A program made the translations under genes and the position numbers. DNA of 47,604 nt from Gemmatimonadaceae bacterium. GTDB taxonomy: Bacteria > Gemmatimonadota > Gemmatimonadetes > Gemmatimonadales > Gemmatimonadaceae. Below the pieces are notes generated by a model that saw only the letters and a list, made by a program, of their open reading frames with translations, made no database searches and had not been told where the DNA came from. The stretch is from contig DASQFN010000023.1 of NCBI GenBank assembly GCA_035633115.1, positions 1 through 47,604 of the forward strand. Direction: 5' to 3'. Positions 1 to 7,657 of this stretch are shown one piece after another. Each line of letters opens with the position of its first letter. The first letter of the stretch is position 1.

Positions 1-247
1 CCACACGTACACAGTCCGCGAGCGCGTCGTCGAGCGTCTCGTAGTGCTGGATTCGGCCGATGATGTCCTGCGTGTCGTGCGCAACGCCGATCAGGCGATA
101 GGGATCATAGGCGACGGGTCGTACTAGCCGGAGGCTGGACACACCCATGTTCTTCATCGCGCGGATGCCCGCCGCGATGTTTATGGGATCCTGCGGCTCG
201 AAGAGAACGACATTCACCGCCGCCAGACGGGGAGTGGGCCCGCTCAT
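1..247 (-). CDS. RNA 2'-O-methyltransferase, SpoU/TrmH (TrmJ-like) family, N-terminal part only
   Basis: The reading frame starts at ATG 247 and runs off the left edge after 82 codons, so only the N-terminal half is present. The translation contains VLFEPQDPINIAAGIRAMKN followed by MGVSSLRLVRP, the typical opening of SpoU-fold methyltransferases (consensus V-x-x-x-P-x-x-P-x-N-I-G-x-x-x-R-x-x-x-x-x-G), and then AHDTQDIIGRIQHYETLDDAL, where TrmJ-like proteins have the A-x-x-A-x-D-I-L-x-x-A stretch. Family members transfer a methyl group from SAM to a ribose 2'-OH in tRNA or rRNA. The SAM-binding knot lies outside the window, so tRNA versus rRNA specificity cannot be decided. The usual G of N-I-G is alanine here. 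No clear Shine-Dalgarno precedes the ATG; an 11-bp hairpin ends 5 nt before it. Confidence 0.8.
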   Translation of the reverse strand, partial: MSGPTPRLAAVNVVLFEPQDPINIAAGIRAMKNMGVSSLRLVRPVAYDPYRLIGVAHDTQDIIGRIQHYETLDDALADCVRV

Positions 248-252
248 ACGAA

Positions 253-296
253 TGCCGGCCCCGAATGCGACGCCAGACGCGCACCCGGGGCCGGCA
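253..296 (-). promoter_or_regulatory. 11-bp GC-rich hairpin in the leader of the methyltransferase gene
   Basis: Bases 253-263 and 286-296 are perfectly complementary (TGCCGGCCCCG / CGGGGCCGGCA) with a 22-nt loop. It lies between the stop of the upstream small membrane protein and the methyltransferase start, on the same strand. There is no U-run, so it is not a standard terminator; it could end the upstream message with a factor, or shape translation initiation. Confidence 0.4.
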
Positions 297-309
297 CCTC
301 AGCTTTCAC

Positions 310-459
310 TCAGGCGACAGGTCGGCCCGTGATGAGGCGATAGATGATCACGATCACGGCAATCACGAGAAGCAGGTGGATGAGACCGCCACCGACGTGC
401 ACCACGAAGAAGCCAAGAATCCAAAGGATGAGCAGAACCATCGCGATCGTCCACAGCAT
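310..459 (-). CDS. Small lmo0937-type (DUF5670-like) membrane protein
   Basis: A 49-residue protein starting MLWTIAMVLLILWILGFF, then a short V-x-x-G-G-x-x-H-x-L-L-V motif and a second hydrophobic stretch ending YRLITGR. Two membrane segments (about residues 4-19 and 25-42) with a Gly-Gly-x-x-His turn are the hallmark of the lmo0937/DUF5670 family, widespread tiny membrane proteins of unknown function. The frame is open further upstream, but ATG 459 is preferred because GAGG lies 9 nt before it and because family members begin at MLW. ATG 468 is the alternative. It sits between two other minus-strand membrane or cell-wall genes and the methyltransferase. Confidence 0.75.
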   Translation of the reverse strand: MLWTIAMVLLILWILGFFVVHVGGGLIHLLLVIAVIVIIYRLITGRPVA

Positions 460-541
460 GTTATGCATCCTCGCTAAAGGTGGGCCCGCGATCACGCGGT
501 GTGCCCGTTCCTGTGGCAACTGTCATACCGTAAATGCACTT

Positions 542-565
542 GGTCCGCAGTCCGCACTGCGGACC
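542..565 (-). other. 9-bp perfect hairpin between two membrane-protein genes
   Basis: GGTCCGCAG (542-550) pairs with CTGCGGACC (557-565) across a 6-nt loop. It lies 5 nt after the stop of the upstream minus-strand gene. There is no U-tract on the minus strand, so it may be an mRNA 3'-end stabiliser or factor-dependent terminator; the evidence is only the inverted repeat. Confidence 0.35.
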
Positions 566-570
566 GGCAA

Positions 571-1020
571 TTACCGTGGCGCGCGCTCGACGAACGTCGC
601 GGGGTCTCGCTTCGCGGGAACGTGCTGGTCCTCGTGCAGCGCCTGGCGCCCGAGGAGAATTCGCGTCGCGCGCACATCGTGGCCGATGTCGATCAACAGG
701 AGAGCGAGGTCACCGCTTCCCCAGAGAAGTCCGGCCAGCACGATGAGACGGCTCACTTCGCCAAGCAGCGTGGGTATGGCCGCCGTTCCCTGTGCAATCA
801 GTCCGGTGACAACTTCGGACAGCAGGAGAATCAGCAGTACCACGGCCATCAGCTTGAACAGACGGGAGAGATAACCGAGACCGATGTAAGGCTCGAGATC
901 GGCGGATCTCACGGGCATCGCTGGGTCCGCGCGATGCGGCCTGATCAGATGACGATCCTTGTGCGGCTCGTCTGATCCTGATGTTTCCGGCGCGGGCGGG
1001 GCAGTCGTGACGTTGTCCAT
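571..1020 (-). CDS. Hypothetical inner-membrane protein with two membrane segments
   Basis: This 149-residue protein has a polar N-terminus (about 45 residues, rich in P, D, H), two hydrophobic segments at about 52-76 (MAVVLLILLLSEVVTGLIAQ) and 90-112 (LIVLAGLLWGSGDLALLLID), and a charged C-terminal tail. I do not recognise a family. A GGAG lies 8 nt before ATG 1020 and overlaps the end of the M15 peptidase gene; only 3 nt separate the two genes, so they are probably co-transcribed and translationally coupled. No catalytic motif is visible. Confidence 0.65.
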   Translation of the reverse strand: MDNVTTAPPAPETSGSDEPHKDRHLIRPHRADPAMPVRSADLEPYIGLGYLSRLFKLMAVVLLILLLSEVVTGLIAQGTAAIPTLLGEVSRLIVLAGLLWGSGDLALLLIDIGHDVRATRILLGRQALHEDQHVPAKRDPATFVERAPR

Positions 1021-1023
1021 TAG

Positions 1024-2232
1024 TTAGTCTCCGGTTCCGATCCAGCGTGCGGGGTAACCACGCGTATCAATATGAGCGAACGGGCCGTGGGCAGAAGTGC
1101 CCGCATACACGCCGACTCCCCCTATCAGCGAAGGATGTGCCGCTTCGACGCGGTTGGCGGCCTCCAGTATCACCCTGGCGTCACCAATGTTCACCCTTCC
1201 GTCGCGATTCAGGTCATCCATGTTGCCGTTCCCGTCGTTGTCGATGAAGATGTCGGCTGCGTCGCCGTACATATGGCGGCTGAGGGCGGCGCGTCCACGC
1301 GTATCCCCGCCGCGCACGTTGTACTGCGGCGTGCGGAAACCGCTCATGACGATCACGCGGTCAGTGCGAATTCCGTGCGCGCGCAAATCGTTGAGCACCA
1401 GCTCCAGCTTGTCCACGAGCTTCATCTTCACGACGATGTACTTGGGCCACACTGCCTGCTGGTCGTGCGGAAAGAAATCTTTCAGCTTGAAGTGGTCAGA
1501 AAGCGCGGTATTCTGCGTCGCCTGCGTGACCTCGATAAATCCGCCTGGCGGAGTGTAGTCCGCCCTCGCCGATGCGCGCGATGCGCGCGCGGAGGGCCAG
1601 TTCCCGATGTAATAGAGGCCGATTTTCGCCGATTTCTTCTGCGAAGCGGGGAAAAGCGTGATCACTGAGAAATCCGTGATCGGCCTGATGGCATTCCCGA
1701 CCGCAATGGCGAGCGACCAAACTCCCGTTTTCCTCGGGGCCGTCAGCGCGGCCGTGGATTCGGCCGCGGCGCCGGACGAATACGTGGCGACCACCCCCGA
1801 AGGAAGCTTACCGCCCGACAGCGCCTCACCGGGCTGCTGAATGCGCGCCCTAAGCTTGCCGCTCTCTCCGCGCAGGGGGTCGACGACAGTCAGCGCGGCG
1901 TCCGTGAGATAAGCCATCGACGGCGCGTCTTTTTCCGTCAGAGCGCTGGTGAGAATTCCGGCCGCCGGTGAAGCATGAGCGGCGCGGCCCGTTACTCGCG
2001 CGAGAGCTATCGACCACGACCATGCGACTGCAAAAAAGAGAATGACGAGGGTCGATCCGACGTTGAAGACTCGCTCTCCCCGCGGCGTGATTCCCTTCGC
2101 CCTGGTGCGTCGCTCGAGTCTCTCAGACTCGCCTCGAGCGAGGTCCGGTATGGTTGACCATAGCTCGCTAAAGGTTGAATTTGCCTTGCGCCTCTCCTGC
2201 ACTTCCTTTTTTGATCGCTGCGTCAGCGGCAT
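1024..2232 (-). CDS. Membrane-anchored M15-type (VanY/DUF882-like) peptidase with an embedded dockerin-like calcium loop
   Basis: The 402-residue protein has a charged cytoplasmic N-terminus (1-55), one membrane anchor (about 56-78) and a periplasmic region. The C-terminal domain (about 260-400) has M15 peptidase features: [10 protein letters not shown]-x-H-M-Y-G-D-A-A-D (H320, D327 as zinc ligands) and a late H387 in FAHIDTRG. Family members cleave D-Ala-containing cell-wall peptides. Unusually, between D327 and the last His there is a stretch (residues 331-351) with two overlapping EF-hand-like loops; the second, D340 to D351, fits the dockerin pattern D-x-N-x-D-G-x-V-N-x-x-D exactly. The start is ATG 2232 with a close GAGGG. 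It is divergent from dedA, with 18 nt between starts. The substrate is inferred, not shown. Confidence 0.75.
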   Translation of the reverse strand: MPLTQRSKKEVQERRKANSTFSELWSTIPDLARGESERLERRTRAKGITPRGERVFNVGSTLVILFFAVAWSWSIALARVTGRAAHASPAAGILTSALTEKDAPSMAYLTDAALTVVDPLRGESGKLRARIQQPGEALSGGKLPSGVVATYSSGAAAESTAALTAPRKTGVWSLAIAVGNAIRPITDFSVITLFPASQKKSAKIGLYYIGNWPSARASRASARADYTPPGGFIEVTQATQNTALSDHFKLKDFFPHDQQAVWPKYIVVKMKLVDKLELVLNDLRAHGIRTDRVIVMSGFRTPQYNVRGGDTRGRAALSRHMYGDAADIFIDNDGNGNMDDLNRDGRVNIGDARVILEAANRVEAAHPSLIGGVGVYAGTSAHGPFAHIDTRGYPARWIGTGD

Positions 2233-2250
2233 TCCCTCTCTCGGTAACTC

Positions 2251-2886
2251 ATGGACCAGCTGCGCGAGCTCTTCGCGAACCTCTCGGACCTTCCCGCACT
2301 CATAAAGTGGGCCGGATACTTCGGCATGACCGGCATCGTCTTCGCGGAGACCGGACTTCTCGTCGGATTCTTCCTGCCCGGCGACTCACTGCTGGTTACG
2401 GCCGGACTGGTGGCCGCCCGCGGGCTCATCGATGTATACCTCCTCGGGCTCCTATTGAACACCGCCGCAATCCTGGGCAACTCGTGCGGGTACTGGATCG
2501 GCCGCACGACGGGTCCACGCATCTTTACGCGCCAAGATTCGCTCCTGTTCAACAAGAAGCATCTTTTCAGCGCCCAGGCGTTCTACGCACGGCACGGACG
2601 CAAGACGATCATCCTCGCGCAATTCATGCCAATCATCCGGACGTTCTCACCGGTCGTGGCCGGAGTCGGCCGGATGCCGTACCGCCAGTTTCTGATCATC
2701 AGCATCATCGGAACGATCTTCTGGGTATGGAGCATGCTGTTCACCGGGTATTTCCTCGGAAGATATATTCCGGGAATCGACAAGCACATCGAGATCGTGG
2801 TGCTGATCGTGATATTCGTCTCGATTCTGCCGGGGATCATCAGCTGGTGGCGGCAGCGCGGCACCGCGCCCGCGGCGACACACTAA
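2251..2886 (+). CDS. DedA family (VTT-domain) membrane protein
   Basis: A 211-residue polytopic membrane protein with the DedA signature: [16 protein letters not shown] (about 30-45), a G-x-x-x-G-Y-x-x-G-R segment (about 77-86), then F-x-x-R-H-G-x-K-T-I-x-x-x-R/Q-F-x-P-x-x-R (about 111-131) and a C-terminal helix pair. DedA proteins are half-transporter-like lipid carriers or scramblases implicated in undecaprenyl-phosphate or phosphatidylethanolamine recycling. One usual arginine in the R-F-x-P motif is glutamine here (AQFMPIIR). sodA follows 20 nt downstream and probably shares the transcript. The Shine-Dalgarno is weak; the start is chosen by family length. Confidence 0.88.
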   Translation: MDQLRELFANLSDLPALIKWAGYFGMTGIVFAETGLLVGFFLPGDSLLVTAGLVAARGLIDVYLLGLLLNTAAILGNSCGYWIGRTTGPRIFTRQDSLLFNKKHLFSAQAFYARHGRKTIILAQFMPIIRTFSPVVAGVGRMPYRQFLIISIIGTIFWVWSMLFTGYFLGRYIPGIDKHIEIVVLIVIFVSILPGIISWWRQRGTAPAATH

Positions 2887-2906
2887 AAAACAGAACCGGA
2901 GTTCGA

Positions 2907-3506
2907 ATGGCATTCACTCTTCCGCAGCTTCCGTATGCATTCGACGCGCTCGAGCCGCATGTCGATGCAACGACAATGTCCATCCATCATGGCAAGCATC
3001 ATCAGACTTACGTCAATAACCTGAACGCAGCGATCGAGAAGTCCCCGGAGCTAGCCGAGAAATCGCTCGACGATCTGATGCGCGGAATCAACAGTGTTCC
3101 GGAAGCAGTGCGGGCTGCAGTCCGCAACAACGGCGGCGGACACTGGAACCACTCGAAGTTCTGGGAATGGATGAAGCCGGGTGGCAGCGAGCCGACGGGC
3201 GCGGTAGCGGATGCAATTCAGGATTCGTTCGGCGGGCTCGACAAATTCAAGGAGCAGTGGGCCGCGGCGGGCGTTGGAAGATTTGGCTCGGGCTGGGTGT
3301 GGCTGCTCAAGGACGGCAACAAGCTGTCGATCACGAGCACGCCGAACCAGGACAATCCGCTGATGGAAGGAAAAACGGCGATTCTCGGGCTCGATGTCTG
3401 GGAGCACGCGTACTACCTGAAGTATCAGAACCGCCGCCCTGATTACATCGCAGCGTGGTGGAACGTCGTGAATTGGGACGCCGTAACCGCCGCGTTTGAG
3501 AGCTAG
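2907..3506 (+). CDS. sodA: Superoxide dismutase, Mn/Fe family, probably manganese type
   Basis: The 199-residue protein dismutates superoxide to O2 and H2O2. Metal ligands are H27 (S-I-H-H-G-K-H-H), H82 (G-G-H-W-N-H-S), D163 and H167 ([10 protein letters not shown]). Q148 in T-P-N-Q-D-N-P-L and G76-G78 in the N-N-G-G-G-H stretch follow the manganese-type pattern rather than the iron type. The signature [11 protein letters not shown] is present. The start is ATG 2907, with GGAG 6 nt upstream; the same frame is open much further upstream but overlaps dedA. No signal peptide, so cytoplasmic. Likely co-transcribed with dedA. Confidence 0.95.
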   Translation: MAFTLPQLPYAFDALEPHVDATTMSIHHGKHHQTYVNNLNAAIEKSPELAEKSLDDLMRGINSVPEAVRAAVRNNGGGHWNHSKFWEWMKPGGSEPTGAVADAIQDSFGGLDKFKEQWAAAGVGRFGSGWVWLLKDGNKLSITSTPNQDNPLMEGKTAILGLDVWEHAYYLKYQNRRPDYIAAWWNVVNWDAVTAAFES

Positions 3507-3572
3507 GCCCTCCAGGCAACCGGGCGAAAGCTTATCGGGCGCGCGATAGCAACCGCCGCTGAGCTTCAGCGA

Positions 3573-4601
3573 GTGACGGGCCCAGACTCAGCGGCTGCGC
3601 GTGCGCCGACGTTACGAGCCCGGCTCATTATTGCAACCGCGATTGCCCTGGTTGGTGCATATCTCATTCACGTCGAGTACGGCCGGCTGCCAAACTTCCA
3701 CACGGACTTTGGCATGGCCTGGTTCGGCGCGAGCGCGCTGGCGAATGGCGACAATCCTTATTCCCTGATTGGTCCCGGGCGAGCTTTTGATTACGGGTGG
3801 CCACTGATTTACCCTGCCACCGCGCTGGTTGCGGTGATGCCACTGATGGCTCTGAGCGAGCACGCTGCTGCAATCATTTTCGTCGCGATCTCTACGTTTC
3901 TGCTGGCCTTTGGCGTGACGCGAAACGGTTGGCACCTCCTGCCCCTTTTTGTCACTGAGCCGTACGCAAACTCGGCTCGCCTCGGTCAATGGTCGATTCT
4001 GCTCACGGCTTTTCTTTTCTTTCCCTGGGTTGGACTCGTTCTCGCCGCGAAGCCCCAGACGGCGATCCCGCTGCTGCTCGCAACTCAGTCCCGCAAGGCA
4101 CTTGTGTTCGCGTTGATCGGGGGCGTCGTGCTTACCGGTATCAGCCTGGCGCTGTTCCCCGGGTGGCCGCTCGTGTGGATCGAGGGAGTGCGTAACGCAC
4201 GTTTCATGGACCCCCCGATCACGCGGTTTGGCGGGTTTCTTGTGTTACTGGCTCTCCTCCGCTGGCGGCGGCCGGAGGCGTGGCTGATAGTCGCGCTCGC
4301 GTGTATGCCTCAGGCGTGGGGGTGGTACAACACTCTTCCCCTTTTCACGATTCCGGCGACGTGGCGCGAATCGGTGGCGATGGCGGTGGTCGCGACCGCC
4401 GGAGCCTGGATCGCAGGATCGTCCTTGCATCCGGTCGCTTCGCTCGCCGCGCTCTACGATTGGATCGGAATGCTGATCGTTTTTTCTGTGTACCTGCCGG
4501 CTACTGTCCTGGTCCTGCGAAGACCTAATTCTGGACCGTCGCCCGCTTGGCTACGGCTTCTGGTTCAGCGCGATCGTTCACCGAACGTCAACCAGGGGTA
4601 A
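3573..4601 (+). CDS. Family-87-like (DUF2029) polytopic membrane glycosyltransferase, copy A
   Basis: The 342-residue protein has about eight to ten hydrophobic segments and the family motif W-F-G-A-S-A-L-A-x-G-D-N-P-Y (about 48-62), an early loop with an acidic residue (F-H-T-D-F-G) as in GT-C enzymes, and R-W-R-R-P-E-A in a central cytoplasmic loop. GT87 relatives are polyprenyl-phosphate-mannose dependent mannosyltransferases; the acceptor here is unknown. GTG 3573 is used as start. It is a diverged homologue of the two minus-strand copies beyond speA and ends 9 nt before the convergent speA stop. The C-terminal motif V-L-R-R-P-N-x-G-P-x-P-A-W is shared by all three. Confidence 0.75.
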   Translation: MTGPDSAAARAPTLRARLIIATAIALVGAYLIHVEYGRLPNFHTDFGMAWFGASALANGDNPYSLIGPGRAFDYGWPLIYPATALVAVMPLMALSEHAAAIIFVAISTFLLAFGVTRNGWHLLPLFVTEPYANSARLGQWSILLTAFLFFPWVGLVLAAKPQTAIPLLLATQSRKALVFALIGGVVLTGISLALFPGWPLVWIEGVRNARFMDPPITRFGGFLVLLALLRWRRPEAWLIVALACMPQAWGWYNTLPLFTIPATWRESVAMAVVATAGAWIAGSSLHPVASLAALYDWIGMLIVFSVYLPATVLVLRRPNSGPSPAWLRLLVQRDRSPNVNQG

Positions 4602-4610
4602 CTCTTTCAA

Positions 4611-6557
4611 TCAGCGCGCAGCATCGCCTTCGAGATACGTGTACCCCTCGAGGCCCGCTACATAATCCGCAATGAACGTGTTCGCTTCCTGGCGCGTGAT
4701 GCTCGTTGCGGCAGCGACCTTGCGCCGGAAGGTCGCGAGCAGATCCTGCGCTCGAAACTGAACGTAGGCCAGGACTTCTGTCACCGTGTCGCCGTGGACG
4801 AGCTCGGCAACCTCGTAGCCGTTCTCGGAAAGACGGATGTGGACGGCGTTGGTATCGCCGAACAGGTTGTGTAGATCGCCCAGAATTTCCTGATACGCAC
4901 CGGTTAAAAAAATGCCGATGATGTACTGATCGTCATCGTCGGTGAAGGGATGCAGCGGCAGACTCGGCTTTGCTGCGCGATCGCCGATGAATTGCTCGAT
5001 CCGCCCATCAGAATCACAGGTCACGTCCTGAATTGTGGCGTTGCGCGTCGGCTGCTCGTCGAGCCGATGGATCGGCATCACGGGAAATAGCTGATCAATT
5101 GCCCAGCTGTCCGGCAGCGATTGGAAGAGCGAGAAGTTGCAGAAATACCGATCGGTCAGAGTCGCCTCGAGGTCCTCCAGTATGTCTGAGTACTCCTCGC
5201 GATCGAGCTGTGCAATCCGCTCCACAGCTATGATCGTCGCGACGTAAATCTGTTCGGCTAGTGCGCGCTCGCGCAGTGTGAGGACGCCGCTGCTGAACAA
5301 ATCCTGCGCTCGCTCCTTTGCGTACGTAGCGTCGTGATAAACCTCGCGCACGCGCCTTTTGCTGATCGCCTTGTAGTCGGCCACCATCTCGTGAAGAAAA
5401 GTGTGGTGGCCCTTTTTCAGAGCCGGCACACTCGTCTCGGCCTGGGACTCGACATCGATGACGCTCAGGAGCAGCAATGCGTGATGCGCTGTCAGGGCGC
5501 GGCCTGATTCGCTGATGATATGCGGCATCGGCAGCGATTGTTCACGGCATGACTCGGCAAGCGTGTACACGACATCGTTGGCGTACTCCTGAAGCGAATA
5601 GTTGACACTCGCCTGCGCTGTCGAGCCCGACCCATCGTAATCAACGCCAAGTCCTCCTCCTACGTCGACGTGCGTTACATCAACACCCATCGTGCGGAGC
5701 TCGGCATAGTAACGCGCAATCTCCTGCAGTCCCGCCTTGATGTAGCGGATGTCGGTGATCTGTGACCCAAGGTGAAAGTGAATCAGCTTGAGTATGTCGA
5801 GGCGTCCCAGCGCCTTGAGCCTGTCGACCAGCTTCACCAGCTGCGCGGTGCTGAGCCCGAACTTGGATTTCTCACCCCCGCTCTTCGCCCATCGCCCGGA
5901 GCCTTCCGAGTGAAGCTTGATTCGGACTCCCGCCGTCGGAATCACATCCAGCTCATCGGCAATCTGGAGCAGCACGTCGACTTCACTCAGCTGCTCGAGC
6001 ACGATGAACACCTGATGCCCGAGCTTCTGCCCCATCAACGCGAGCCGCATGAACTCCTCGTCCTTATATCCGTTGCAAACGATCAGATGGTCCGTATGCT
6101 CGGCGAGCCCCAGCACCGCCTGCAGCTCAGGCTTGCTGCCGCATTCGAGACCAACGCTCGATTTTTTCCCGAACTCAACGATCTCTTCGACTACGTGCCG
6201 CTGCTGATTCACCTTGATGGGATAGACCGTGGTGTACGCCCCGGTGTACTCGTACTCGGCCATCGCGTGGGCGAAGCGCGCGTTCAGGGAGTCGATCCGC
6301 GACCGGAGGATGTCGGAAAAACGCAGCAGCAGAGGAAGCCCGACGCCCTGCGCTTCCAGATCGTTTGCCAGCTCGAAGAGATCGAGCTCGCGCGAAGGAT
6401 CGTTGAAATCCGGCCGCACCACCACATGGCCCTTGTCGTTGATGTCGAAATAGCCGATTCCCCAGCCCTCGATATTGTAGAGCGAGCGGGCCGTCTCGAT
6501 CGTCCACGGCTCGGGGGATTTAATGACTGTTTCCGGCGGATTCTCAATGGAGGTCAT
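4611..6557 (-). CDS. speA: Biosynthetic arginine decarboxylase
   Basis: The 648-residue PLP enzyme converts arginine to agmatine and CO2, the first step of the agmatine route to putrescine. The N-terminal WTIETARSLYNIEGWGIGYF is characteristic of SpeA. The PLP-binding lysine is K115 in V-Y-P-I-K-V-N-Q. Further signatures are H-F-H-L-G-S-Q and V-D-V-G-G-G-L-G-V-D-Y-D-G (phosphate loop), and the length matches the bacterial family (about 630-660). It is the last gene of a minus-strand run, 60 nt after a DUF2029 gene. pdxH, which makes its cofactor, is three genes upstream. ATG 6557 has no obvious Shine-Dalgarno. No speB is seen in the window. Confidence 0.95.
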   Translation of the reverse strand: MTSIENPPETVIKSPEPWTIETARSLYNIEGWGIGYFDINDKGHVVVRPDFNDPSRELDLFELANDLEAQGVGLPLLLRFSDILRSRIDSLNARFAHAMAEYEYTGAYTTVYPIKVNQQRHVVEEIVEFGKKSSVGLECGSKPELQAVLGLAEHTDHLIVCNGYKDEEFMRLALMGQKLGHQVFIVLEQLSEVDVLLQIADELDVIPTAGVRIKLHSEGSGRWAKSGGEKSKFGLSTAQLVKLVDRLKALGRLDILKLIHFHLGSQITDIRYIKAGLQEIARYYAELRTMGVDVTHVDVGGGLGVDYDGSGSTAQASVNYSLQEYANDVVYTLAESCREQSLPMPHIISESGRALTAHHALLLLSVIDVESQAETSVPALKKGHHTFLHEMVADYKAISKRRVREVYHDATYAKERAQDLFSSGVLTLRERALAEQIYVATIIAVERIAQLDREEYSDILEDLEATLTDRYFCNFSLFQSLPDSWAIDQLFPVMPIHRLDEQPTRNATIQDVTCDSDGRIEQFIGDRAAKPSLPLHPFTDDDDQYIIGIFLTGAYQEILGDLHNLFGDTNAVHIRLSENGYEVAELVHGDTVTEVLAYVQFRAQDLLATFRRKVAAATSITRQEANTFIADYVAGLEGYTYLEGDAAR

Positions 6558-6617
6558 TCGAAAAGTTTACGGCATGACGGTGCGATTCGGTACCGCTCGA
6601 TGGCACGGCTATTCGAC

Positions 6618-7649
6618 TTATGCAGTTCGCTTCCGAACGAGCTGTCGGCGAATGAGCTCCGCCCATGCGGGCAGCGGTCCCTCATTCGGGCGACGCAGAA
6701 CTATGATTGTCGCGGGAATGTAGGACGCTGCCATCAGCATCAGCGAAGAGCGCGGGTACAGATCGAGTATTCCATCGCCGAGGCCGAACGCCATCTCATA
6801 TGCCAGTGGCGCCATCGTTGTCACCGCGAGCACAAGACTTTCGCGAAACGTCTCTGCAACGAGCAGGAGCAGCACCAGGTCCCACCAGCCCGTTGTCTGA
6901 GGAATCAAAGCCATCGCGGCGACCAGCCGCGCTTCGGGTCGTCGCCAGCGCAACAGCGCCGCCAGAGCGAGAAATCCTCCGGGACGAAGAATCGGCGCGA
7001 TCATGTGTGTCTGTGAACGCACCGCGCTAAGCCATTCCGCCGGCCAGTGAGGAACAAACGCCAAGGCGATCAAAAAGAGAATCGCGCCCCCCACTATCGC
7101 GATCGTAAAGGCTCGAACGGAGCCTGTACTCGCGAGGAGCACCAAGCCGAGCGTTGGCTTCGCCGCCCAGGTCCATGCAAGGGCGGGCAGGAAGAATCCC
7201 GCAGCAATCAATGGCGAAAATTGAGCTTGGTGAGCGGCGGTCAGAAAAGGCAGCGAGACGAAGATCGGAAGGCGATCCCACCCCTTTTTGGTGACGGCAT
7301 ACGCAAGCACGGCCGAAGCAATAAACACGAAGACGGCCGATGCGACGGCCTCGTCAAGCAGGCCAAGCGGCAAAATCACCACTGCGGCGGTCAATGGATA
7401 GAAGAGCGGGAATTCGAGATGGTAGACCGCCGTCGGTCCAATCAGTTGGTAGGGATCGGCATGATGAAGCATGGCCGACGCGGCGAACCACAGCTGCCCG
7501 AGATCGGTGATGGCACCGGGCCCTTTCAGTCCCACGAGAGTGAGGGACATTCCGAAAAAGCCGATGAAGCTCGCCACGAGAGCTCTCTGCCAAATCGGGA
7601 GGTCCGCGGTGCGGAGCGGTGGTTCGGCCGGTGGCCCGCTACGCTTCAT
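6618..7649 (-). CDS. Family-87-like (DUF2029) membrane glycosyltransferase, copy B
   Basis: A 343-residue polytopic protein, clearly a recent duplicate of the gene directly upstream (copy C): from about residue 110 to the end the two are nearly identical, including Y-A-V-T-K-K-G-W-D-R-L-P, A-A-L-L-R-W-R-R-P-E-A-R-L-V-A-A-M and the terminal W-A-E-L-I-R-R-Q-L-V-R-K/N-R-T-A. The motif W-F-A-A-S-A-M-L-H-H-A-D-P-Y is the family's periplasmic acceptor-side loop. The likely activity is sugar transfer from a polyprenyl-phosphate donor at the membrane; the acceptor is unknown. It lies 8 nt after copy C and 60 nt before speA. Confidence 0.75.
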   Translation of the reverse strand: MKRSGPPAEPPLRTADLPIWQRALVASFIGFFGMSLTLVGLKGPGAITDLGQLWFAASAMLHHADPYQLIGPTAVYHLEFPLFYPLTAAVVILPLGLLDEAVASAVFVFIASAVLAYAVTKKGWDRLPIFVSLPFLTAAHQAQFSPLIAAGFFLPALAWTWAAKPTLGLVLLASTGSVRAFTIAIVGGAILFLIALAFVPHWPAEWLSAVRSQTHMIAPILRPGGFLALAALLRWRRPEARLVAAMALIPQTTGWWDLVLLLLVAETFRESLVLAVTTMAPLAYEMAFGLGDGILDLYPRSSLMLMAASYIPATIIVLRRPNEGPLPAWAELIRRQLVRKRTA

Positions 7650-7657
7650 ATTGGAGA

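Noticed and set aside
542-565. Similar CAGTCCGCA / TGCGGACTG words near 549 and 27290 considered as a dispersed repeat family
   Set aside because: Only nine bases are shared and the second site does not form the same hairpin.
5772-7016. Long plus-strand open frame (414 codons) opposite speA and the DUF2029 gene
   Set aside because: It lies antisense to the strongly supported speA and has a composition typical of a GC-rich shadow frame, with no recognisable motif.
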